From: Loripinus fragilis
Lineage: Eukaryota; Mollusca; Bivalvia; Lucinida; Lucinidae
Length of the DNA stretch: 64,000 bases
Assembly: GCA_964019695.1 (NCBI GenBank)
Contig: OZ026524.1
Coordinates: 20,589,509 to 20,653,508 of the forward strand
Reading direction: 5' to 3'
How positions within the stretch are numbered: position 1 is the first letter of the stretch; each line of letters starts with the position of its first letter. The notes beneath the pieces are model-generated. The model was not told where the DNA came from. It made no database searches and worked only from the letters and a program-made list of their open reading frames with translations. The position numbers and the translations under genes are program-made. Shown one piece after another: positions 55,025-64,000 of the stretch.

Positions 55025-55465
55025 GGCCAGAATTTTTTTATTAGTTGATATACAATCCCTCCTACTGTAATTTTCTGGAAAAAAGAAAAAAAATATTTCA
55101 AAAATATTTTTTTTTATTTTATCCGCCGACTCTAAATATTATTCATTTAGTTGAAAAAAATAACATATTTTTGTGGCTCTGTCTGTGTATTTTTGAGAGT
55201 GACACTCTTAAAAGTGATTGTCCTGTCCAGATTTTTAGGAAAATCATGAAATATATAAAGATTTAATACAGACTGTTGGTTTACCTTACTAGTTTTACTA
55301 TTTTTTTCTGGAGATATTTTTAAAAAAAAAAAAGCTCTGAGAAAAAAAAAGCTCTGAAAATGACCAGTGAACTGGTCATTTTCAGAGCTTTTTTCTTATT
55401 TTTTTTTTCGTCCCCTCGACCCTAAATCTGAAAAAAAATTCCCGTAAATCAAAAAAATTCTGGCC
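55025..55465. mobile_element. 441-bp MITE, TAA target duplication, GGCCAGAATTTTTTT ends
   Basis: The left GGCCAGAATTTTTTT and right AAAAAAATTCTGGCC ends are perfect inverted repeats flanked by TAA (55022-55024 and 55466-55468). TAA plus a GG-starting TIR fits PIF/Harbinger-type MITEs. A 50-bp hairpin (55345-55394, 'AAAAAAGCTCTGAAAATGAC' with 'CAGT' and its mirror, 2-nt loop) lies in the right half and may be nested. Confidence 0.85.
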
Positions 55466-55939
55466 TAACTATGTTCCAGAGACTGCAACTCGGTGCCCAG
55501 TCTGCTGCATCACATCTTCTTTTAAGACAACTGCATCTTTGGCCCAAGGGTCGATCCTGAATTTCTAGAGAGGGACTTCAGATGTATAAGTGGTCGATTT
55601 GCAGATCTTATTTGTTTTACTCAAAGACGTATATTTCTTAAATATCCCTATGCAAATAAAACAAACGTGTTACCTAACCCCTTCTGAATCCGCCAATATA
55701 GGTACTCAACCACGACGTCACGAATGAGTAGGCATACAATGTGCAAAAACAAGCCTCTGAGTATAGAATGTCAAGTGTCAATATTTAGATATCACATAAC
55801 CTGGGCTGCGGCAGCCAGAGATAATATCTAAATGCTTTAGTAAGGATATTATAAATTCCAAAAAATACGTGTGTTTACCTGTCTAAAATACAAATACGGG
55901 GATTACCTTTTAATGACAATCATAGGCGTAGGGGAGCTT

Positions 55940-56235
55940 TTCAATATTGGGGGAGGGGGGCAAAGCCAGCGGGACCAAACTCAATACTTGGGAGGGGGCG
56001 TGTATTGCAAAATGAACATACATGCATGCATGCACATACACACGTATGCACACATGCACATGCATGTTTCTAAATATTCATACACACATGCATGTACACA
56101 TACACACACGTATGCATGCATGCACATGCGTATGCACGCATACATTTATATATCTACATCCTGATATAAAAATCATTAAAATCAAAACAAGTGATCTATA
56201 TGTATATGAAAAACAAAACAAAATATATATATATG
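55940..56235. repeat. microsatellite cluster of ACAC/ATGCAC type
   Basis: G-runs at 55947-55998 are followed by alternating CATGCATGCACATACACACG units to about 56160, then AT-rich dinucleotides near 56222-56235. Two overlapping frames rich in His, Met, Tyr and Thr are translations of this repeat. Confidence 0.85.
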
Positions 56236-56744
56236 TAATTCAGTGAGCGAGGTTACCGTTATTATATTGCCTAAAAGCTATTTGAATCCACATGCATTTT
56301 TAAACTCAAAGCAATGTGTAATATGTAATTTGAGTACGAGTGAAGCGACGGATGGAAATTTAACGTATTAAGTTATTTCGGAGTAAAAAACTAAGAGGGA
56401 TAAAACAGAACCAAGAAATATAACATTTTACTCTGTGCGAGGGAAGCGAGCGAGGAAAAGTTTTGGTTGAAGCCTATTGCCTGAAAGGTATTGTAGAGTA
56501 AAAAGCAAAAAAGGATAAAAGGTTAGTGAAAAATTGGAGCCCTCTAAAATTTAATCTAGAAAATAGGAATAATAGGAAAAGCTTGAAAGGCCGTTTTTTT
56601 CTGAAAAAAAAAATGAAGCATATATACATACATACAAAATGATAACAGCCTGTTGACTAAAAGAAATGAAAAATTATTAAAATCTGAGCAAATAGTCTGC
56701 TCTCAGAAAATTTTAAACCAAACTAGAATTGATTTTCTACGAAA

Positions 56745-57500
56745 AACAGATGTCTCCCCCCTTTTGATGTCAAAAGCATGAATCGTTAAATACGATTTCA
56801 AACAGAAACATTAAATACAATTTCTAACGGAAATTCTAGTCAGTTCACACAGGCAATCAGCTCGTATCTAGTAAAGATATCTGTCAATGTAGTTAACTAT
56901 TGCACAATCATAACCTGGTATAAAATAGTCAAATATAATTGTTTTTGCGATGGACAAAGTTCAAAGGGAAATAACTCAAAGAGTATAAATGACAGAGTTA
57001 CTATTCTTGCTCTCTGCACGTTGACTCATGTTGGTTGATACTTGTATAAAGTTTCGTGAATATAGCTTATGCGGTTTTCAAGTTATAGAGCGGGCACGGT
57101 TTTTATGATGGACAAAGTTCCAAGGAAAATAACTCAAAAAGTATAAAAGGCAAAGTTACCATTCTTGCACGCTGCATGTCAGCTCATGCTGATTGAGATT
57201 TGTATAAAGTTTCGTGAATATAGCTTAAGTGTTTTTCAAGTTATAGAGCGGACACGATTTTTGTGATGCACAAAGTTCAACGGGAAATAACTCAAAAAGA
57301 GTAAAAGGCAGAGTTACCATTCTTGCACTCTGCACGTCAGCTCATGCTGATTGATATTTGTATAAAGTTTTGTGAAGTGAATAGAGCTTAGGCGGTTTTC
57401 AAGTTATAGAGCGGACACGATTTGTGACAGACAGACAGACAGACAGACAGACGCACGGGGAAAACAATATGTCTCCAGACCCTGAAGAGGGGAGACATAA
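56745..57500. mobile_element. dispersed element with three ~158-bp tandem units and 'ATGTCTCC' ends
   Basis: Units starting at 'ATGGACAAAGTTC' (about 56951, 57109 and 57268) share 'GGGAAATAACTCAAA.AGTA', 'CTCTGCACGT', 'GTATAAAGTTTCGTGAATAT' and 'CAAGTTATAGAGCGG.CACG'. A (GACA)n run (57426-57452) and a terminal 'GTCTCCAGACCCTGAAGAGG' hairpin end it. The left boundary 'GATGTCTCCCCCCTTTTGAT' inversely matches the right 'AGAGGGGAGACATAATT'. Confidence 0.8.
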
Positions 57501-57799
57501 TTTCAAAACTCTGAGCGATCGAAGCAACTATTTACTATTAATTTGTGGAAGTTGCTTATTTTAGCCTGAGTGACAAGCAATTATATGTTAATTTAGACAG
57601 ATTATTGGGGGGGGGGGGGATGGCAAAGGCTATTCTGCTCCCCCTACAACGTTATTGGGGGCCTGCCCCCTCCCTGTTCCTACGCCAATGCAATAGACCA
57701 CTCTGGTAACGGTTATAGTTTGTAACGTCACTGTACTCTTTGCGTGTAACGACTGTATAGATTTAGTGTTTATATTTTGTTATTACGTTTTGCTAATAG

Positions 57800-58057
57800 G
57801 ATCGACAACAACACCCTGCAATGGTAACTGGACAACAGTTGCGTGTGGGATAGGAACTAAAGAAGACAGTGAATGTGATGTTGGAATCTTTATCGTCGAA
57901 GTAACAGTGGCTCAGTTGGCACCAAGCGCTTCATGCGAGTTCCTAGAAGGAGCTATATTTAAGCGCCGCTCCGTTGCTAGTGGAACATATGAAATCTACC
58001 AATCAAACAGCATTTGGGTAACAGGGACCTGTATTGGTATTTTCAATGTTTGTACAG
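57800..58057 (+). CDS. internal exon encoding a cysteine-rich lectin-like module (DUF3011/ADEL-type)
   Basis: A pyrimidine-rich tract ends TGCTAATAG at 57799 and the donor CAG|GTAAGT starts at 58058, so the 258-bp exon has phase 1 at both ends, typical of shuffled extracellular modules. About 86 residues include six cysteines: 'PCNGNWTTVACG', 'ECDVG', 'ASCEFLEG', 'GTCIGIFNVC'. The C-terminal 'NSIWVTGTCIGIFNVC' and central 'VTVAQLAPSASC' resemble the 'V..QLS.S.C' and 'IWV..GC...F.VC' signature that I associate with DUF3011/ADEL-lectin modules of secreted molluscan proteins. The assignment is from memory of the pattern. A signal peptide and other exons are not in view, and the open frame upstream begins at a GTG inside the presumed intron. 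It is probably an extracellular carbohydrate-binding or defence protein. Confidence 0.6.
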
Positions 58058-58091
58058 GTAAGTTGAATGCAGATCAGGACAGAGTTTTCCT

Positions 58092-58265
58092 ATCATATTT
58101 GAGCCAGTGCATGAGATTTCCAACAATGTGGCATTTTGACATGTGTAGACTCAGATGAGCCTCTGCAGCCTACTTTTAAGATTAGACACTCCAAATGATG
58201 TTAACAATCATAGAATACTCAAGCGACTAGCAAAGGCTCTGATCAGACTGCGCGTATGCGAATGT
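58092..58265. repeat. partial copy of the 20735 MITE
   Basis: Starts 'TTGAGCCAGTGCATGAGATT' and runs through 'GCATTTTGACATGTGTAGAC' to 'GATCAGACTGCGCGTATGCG', then stops. It begins 35 bp after the lectin exon's donor, so it inserted in that intron. Confidence 0.8.
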
Positions 58266-58689
58266 ACATCAGATTATTTTATCACGTTTTTCGGATTGTG
58301 AACTTAGTCATGCTTTCGCACCAAATACTATAAATTGGCTTTTTACTGCTACTGTTAAGTTCAACACTTTTCTAAGTCGGTGGATAACTTGTGGATGCAA
58401 CTAATCCTACAATTTGATTTCTAGCTTTTATTAAGCGTTGCATATGTTTTCTACATGCTATGTAATGTGCATATGGCTTTGATATTATATTTTTGTCACT
58501 TTTATGTCACCTGAGCCGAGTGCATATGGGAGAGCTAATAATATACCAATGATCCTGCCAGACTGTCTGAAAGTCCCTCAACATTTTGATACATCTTCTA
58601 TGAAACCAATGTCACAATTGAGCTCAACTTTCGTAGGGAGACTCATTATGGAAGTGGTACGAAAATTTGTTCACATGGTCCTAGTGTAT

Positions 58690-58800
58690 AACCGAGTAGA
58701 AGAGTCATATAATATTCAAGCGACTTGGCAAGGCTCTGATCAGACTGCGCATATGCGCAGGCTGGTCTGAGCCTTTGCTGGTGGCACATACCACATAGTT
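58690..58800. repeat. second partial copy of the 20735 MITE
   Basis: 'AAGCGACTTGGCAAGGCTCT', 'GATCAGACTGCGCATATGCG' and 'CACATACCACATAGTTGGAA' form the other half of the MITE. With 58092-58265 this makes most of one element split by about 430 bp, overlapping at the 'GACTGCGC' segment. Confidence 0.75.
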
Positions 58801-58827
58801 GGAAATCTCAGGCCGCGACTCATATAG

Positions 58828-59138
58828 GAGGGGCTGGAGGGGGGGGGGGGTCTGGTATTCACTCTTCATTAAAAATTTAGCACATTATTCATCTCATTAA
58901 AATTTTTGGTTATTCATTAAAATAAGACCAATTATTCATCACAAGTAAGAAAGGTGGCAAAGAAATGTAATTATTCACTATTCATTAATTTTTTCTTCAA
59001 TTCATTAAAAAAATAGGATTATTCATTAATTTTTAGGCCCTCATTATTCACTATTCATTATTTTTTTGGTTAATTATTCACTATTCATTATAAAAAAGGA
59101 CCATTATTCACTAATCATTATACCCCATCCAGACCCTC
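58828..59138. mobile_element. 311-bp ATTCATTA-rich MITE, independent insertion
   Basis: Same interior as 27926-28276, flanked by ATATAG at 58822-58827 and 59139-59144 (6-bp target duplication). The left terminus is altered (GAGGGGCTGGA). The unique flanks show it is a separate transposition event. Confidence 0.88.
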
Positions 59139-59144
59139 ATATAG

Positions 59145-62100
59145 TATGTGCATTTCCTCCAATTGTATCAGATAACCGACAGAACTATCACACGCTTTGT
59201 TAAAAGTTTATTATTAATAAAATAATTAGCCCGCCCTATTGGAAAGTATTGGTAAAGAGCATTTGCTTTCCAGCTGCTCAAACCTTACTTATAAACGTTA
59301 ACCAACGTATGGGCAATTTTGAGCATTGTTTTTATTGTACACGTGGTGTATGTGCGTTATTTTTTTTTAAATTCTTTCAATGTTATATGTCTCAGCTTTA
59401 CTGAAAATGACCATACTTCATATTGGCATCAACTCCTCATTATTTTACTACCTATTTACGAGGCCCTCGTATCATATGACGTCGCGTCTGGGAGTGAAAT
59501 AACGACATGTATTAATATAATAGTCCAGGCGCTGATTTCTGTACAGGCCTAAGTTTTTGACTTGGCACAACTTACCTGCCAGAAAAGGTTTGACTGCAGA
59601 AATGCAATCCTGGGGTCTTCTGCAATACTCCTAGATACGTCGTACAGTTAAATTGTGGTAGCAGTTTTGCTGTATGACGTCATCTTTGAACGTACCCTAC
59701 GCTAAATGAGGCTTATGTAAACTGAGAGGAAACACGCCTCACGTTCAACCATTGATTCCTTTTCAGCATATTTCCGTTTAAATTTATGCATTACATGTAT
59801 GTTATGGCATACGACAGCAAAGCAATATAAAACATTTGTATATATGGTATATTAGATGTGAAAATGTCCAACGGGAGGGGTGATTTACTCCACCCCCTGA
59901 ATATAATGTATCCAAATTCAAAAAGAAAGGAAATCTTCCCCATTTCTTAATTTATCAAGTAAAATAGCATATTTATAATCATATTTAAACATTATTCTTA
60001 TAGTATGTTTGTCATGTTTTACATTTTTTTACAAATCAAAGAAAGAACATACCACCTGAAATGACAATTCAGGAATGTGTGAATTACACAATTTTAAGTG
60101 TATATTCTCTGCTGCAATATATTGTATCTGTGACTTATACTAAATTCTTATATATGGACATGACGATAGCCTTAAAACCCTTAAATGAATGCAGCAAACA
60201 GCCAGTATGCATTTAACCATTATACAACATGATATTACAGTTAAATACGTTACTTACTTTCAAATGTATTACTATTTAATGCAGTAATATCATTTGATTA
60301 TGGGCTACCAAACTACCTCTACAAGATGAGGTTTGTAGACAGTAAATTTCTAAAACCACATAGCCACATAATGAAGAGCGTCAGCTATTCAGTGGATAAG
60401 GCGTTAGCCGAATTCGCTACATTACCCTAAAATAATAGGAATACCTAAAGTGTTAATATCCAGTTATTTCTTATTCTTGCGTATCAATATTAACATTTAT
60501 TTGAAAAAAAAACTAGCAATATGATTTTAAACTAAGTTTGGCACCTGTTATCACAGTTATATAATGTTACTTTCTGCTAAATACAATATTATAAAATGAC
60601 AGCACTATATCACCAATTGTGTAGGCTACCAAAATACATGCAATTATAGCCTATCAGCTATTGACTACAATAACTATATTAATAGATATGATTTGGGGGA
60701 AAAACTAACACTTAATTCCTACAATTACCTTTTTTATTTACAATATTAGTTGAAATCGAGAAATGAAACATTAAAGCAAACGTTAATCCTTGCCATAGCA
60801 AAAACTGTTTAAATCAAAACGGTTTCTGTCCCACATATGGCAAACGCCATGCCTATTGAAATGGTTAAACCCACTCTATATCCAATCATTATCCATCTCG
60901 ATGAAGAAACAATACAACTGATGTGAGTAACATATACAATAAAAGTATTTACCCATTTTAGACTAGCGTTCTTTTTGTGGGACATAGACAAATAGTACAG
61001 ACCAAGATCAGACGCCACAGATTGCAAAGTCTGGTCACGTTCTCTACTGTTTGCCTACATGATGTTCTATTAAAATTTGAATACAAATGAAAAACAACAC
61101 CCAACAACCCTGAATACGAAAATGGACTGGTCCATTTGATAAAAGTGGGAAATTTTATTCGACTTAAAAGGGTTAAGGAGATGGTGACATTTTTCATACG
61201 CTTTGACTGGTTCAACAATGTTATAGAGCATTGAAACAGGATATGTTTATCCAATGTTCTTTATAGTTATGCATTTTAGAAGTCAATGCTTTTCACTTAG
61301 AAAAACTCTCTTGCATTGTAAAGAATATATTGTAGCTGTTGCAAAGTGAATGGACTCAAATAAATTATAAGAAATTTTGTTGGCATTATTTCTATCAATT
61401 AGGCTTAGTCTAAAAGTGAAAATCATTACGATATTCAGCATGTCAAATGAGGACATAATTATTGATGCAAGAGTGGCATCCCATTAATCTTTTCTATGTT
61501 CCAAATCAAACTAAATTGATGATAAATAGCAACGTAAATGAAATATCAAAATAGTAAGCACATTTGATTGTAGTACAGCAATGAAGGCTCATGCGAGCCT
61601 GTAAAAACATGTCATTAGACACATCAGAGCATTTGCAGCTTGTATATGTAGATGAAGACAAACGCTAGCTCCACTGCATCAGCATTGGGGATTAAACAGT
61701 GCATTTGTCCATGTGAGGTAGGTACCAAAATCACATATGCTGGTTCAAATCTTCAATTTAGCATGTATAAATTACATAAGAGAGGTCAGTAATTGTTTTT
61801 TTTTATTTTATGGCAACGAAATTCACACTTGTGCTATTGTCAAAGATCATATCGAAGATAAGATATTCAAAATCTTGCATATTATATCACATAACATATA
61901 CAACAATAGAGGCACTGCTTTATCAACCTCTAAGATTTATACTTACCTTTAAAAGTAATAGAAGTATGATTTCTTTTGGAAGGAAGCATTGCAAATATGA
62001 CCTGCATAATATATACTTTCATGCACCCTTTCTAAGCATTGCATTTAAGTCTTTCATTGATTGCAAAGACTACTGCACAAAGCGTTTGTAAGAAAAATTG

Positions 62101-63340
62101 ACTTTTTGTATGTCTATAAATCACTACCCTCAACATGTCTTGTGGTTTTATCTAATTTCCTATTTATTTTATATATATGCATTTGTTTTCTGTCTGAAGA
62201 AGCAAGATACTTTTTTTTAGAAAAAGCTGTGTTGATTTTGATTTTATATCACTTATTCATTCTTATGTTTATATGCATATAGCGCTTTGTTATCAAGAAT
62301 TATATTTACAAGACTCCTGTAATAATTTGGCCATGCCACATTCTGTATAGTGAAAATTATCATCAGTTATATATGCATTGATTGCTAAAAGTGAGTAAGA
62401 TCTCATGACTGCATGTTTGTAAACGTTTTATTTTTCCATCCAGAATCTTAAAATACATTTTAAAGTATATTTTACATTACCTGAGTGTCACAATGTCTTA
62501 TTCAGCCTGACATAACTCTTGACTGATAATTTCATATGTGTTAAAAACAGTTTCTTTAGCAGCAACTGTACATGTGTTACTTGGATATGATCATATCACA
62601 TGAGATCATTGCCATCCATTATTACTAATTTTTACTCATTTTCAGGGAAGTGTTTCTTTAATATAAAACCTCATCTTATGAAGTGATATGAGTTTAGCAA
62701 ATGAACAAAGGTACTAACAGTTTCATTAAATAAACTATAAAAGGTATGCAGAAAATAAACCAAAATCTATTTAAAAGCTGAAACAAGTAATGTGTCATCA
62801 TCTGCATATGCATCTGCATATGCATATAAATGTCAGTATACAATTTAATTTTTTGAGATTATCAAAATAACTGATTACAGACACGTATAATGCATAATCT
62901 CTATTGTAATATATATATTATACAACTCTTAGGTAATCGATTTTGTCTGGAATGTAAGCAAAGAAAAATAGTATAATTTTATTAACATCTCTCTTAACAT
63001 TTAGTTATTTGTATTTTTTCTTTAGGAAATTAACCTAGGTATTATACAGGGAGCTAGCCTATATCATGTTACTGACTTTGTTAGCATAATGTGTACAATA
63101 GTAAACTGGGTACATACAAATATTTTCAAATTACTGACGAGACTTTATTCAGTAAAATTTGTTGTGTTGTTTTTCTCCTGCCATAAATATTACAAAATTC
63201 CACATCCTTAATATTTTGGCTTTTCATGGCCCAATCGTATACTGTCTTTGATAACATTTAGGACAATCATAGGACCTTATGATATTTGATATGGTTATAT
63301 ATGTTACTTTGATAAATTTTGACAGAAATGGAAGTATTCT
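59145..63340. other. AT-rich non-coding stretch, nothing recognised
   Basis: No exon with paired splice sites, no RNA gene, no repeat matching elsewhere apart from short AT-rich runs. It may be the continuation of the intron after the exon at 57800-58057, or intergenic DNA. Confidence 0.5.
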
Positions 63341-63341
63341 T

Positions 63342-63364
63342 CTACTACTACTACTACTACTACT
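63342..63364. repeat. (TAC)n microsatellite
   Basis: About eight CTA/TAC units. The minus-strand frame over it gives a run of serines and is not a gene. Confidence 0.9.
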
Positions 63365-63818
63365 AAAGAGCTGTCTATTTATTTGTTTATATGTTTTAGA
63401 ATCTTTAACCTTGGACAAATCAAAATAATATTTCGTGGAGATGAAAACTTAAAAACAAATCTTTATAGCGAATGTAAATGTTGATAGATATAGTAACTGA
63501 ATAAAAACTGATGAATTATTTAGAACAAACTGCTGTCTTGTTATAAATTTAAAACAAAACAGGTTTGAAATTAAATAATAAAATACCATATGACATATAA
63601 TATAAGGTAATTAGCAATATAGGAACTCTTAAAGTCTGTAATGTATGTTACATATTGTCATACAAGCATTAAAATATGGAACTCTACCTGAGAAACGCAG
63701 TTAAGTATAGCTTTTGTACTAGCGTGTATCGATAGAGTGCTCAATTACGGTTTAAAAAGTCAGCAGATGGTATTACATACTAACTTGCAAAATGAAATGG
63801 CTTTAACCATATTCACCA

Positions 63819-63854
63819 TTTTTTTTTTTTTTTTTTTGGGGGGGGGGGGGGGGG
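63819..63854. repeat. poly-T followed by poly-G
   Basis: About 19 T then about 17 G without interruption. The G-run could form a quadruplex. Run length is prone to sequencing error. Confidence 0.9.
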
Positions 63855-64000
63855 TAAATCATATTCAACTGCTTATAATTCTTAAAGTAATTACGATAGA
63901 AACAATATGTTTGCAGTTTTGAAACAGTCAGGTAATTATCTTTTCCAAACATGGTATGTAAAACGTATATACCCATAATATAACTTATAAAATTAATTTT

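Noticed and set aside
55871..56246. His/Met/Thr-rich frames as metal-binding peptides
   Set aside because: They arise from the ATGCAC/ACAC microsatellite read in two frames.
63224..63418. Serine-rich minus-strand frame
   Set aside because: The serine run is the (TAC)n microsatellite, and there is no other protein-like feature.

Overview
The window looks like nuclear DNA from a mollusc, most likely a bivalve. It is AT-rich and intron-like, with no long open reading frames, no operons and no rRNA. It is packed with tRNA-derived SINEs, MITE-like foldbacks, a mariner relic and tandem arrays of about 140-160 bp units beginning in 'agctcacctgag'-type ends, which I associate with bivalve genomes. 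The clade is inferred from these repeat families and no species is claimed. Almost all short open frames here are chance frames or lie inside repeats.

The dominant structure is a giant, nearly identical inverted duplication. The left arm (about 13208-32185) is repeated in reverse complement as the right arm (about 32572-47938), around a 386-bp spacer with its axis near 32378.5. Short open frames in one arm recur with the same or almost the same translation in the other. The arms differ mainly by a 3492-bp transposon at 22916-26407. It is present only on the left, with a 6-bp target duplication and a precise empty site on the right (38344-38349). A gap of about 95 bp near 20660-20755 and homopolymer length changes add to this. 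The structure is either a very young (or gene-converted) genomic palindrome or two haplotypes joined head to head by assembly. The sequence alone cannot decide.

Layout: 0-13 kb is a repeat mosaic. It holds a long-TIR foldback, a 713-bp foldback with five-fold repeated ends and 7-bp target duplications, a seven-unit ~145-bp tandem array, and a complete but dead mariner of 1236 bp. 13.2-47.9 kb is the palindrome. 48-54.9 kb holds a diverged repeat family in both orientations, rich in a GTAACATATGTTAC-like dyad, and a ~660-bp tandem duplication. 55-59.2 kb has a MITE with a TAA target duplication, microsatellites, a ~158-bp tandem element and one convincing exon. 59.2-64 kb is AT-rich and shows nothing I can name.

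The best gene evidence is one exon at 57800-58057 (+). It has good splice sites, phase 1-1 boundaries, six cysteines and a pattern like the DUF3011/ADEL-lectin modules of secreted molluscan proteins. Weaker exon candidates are at 48172-48298 and at 19963-20161 with its mirror at 41003-41201. No complete gene can be assembled from this window.
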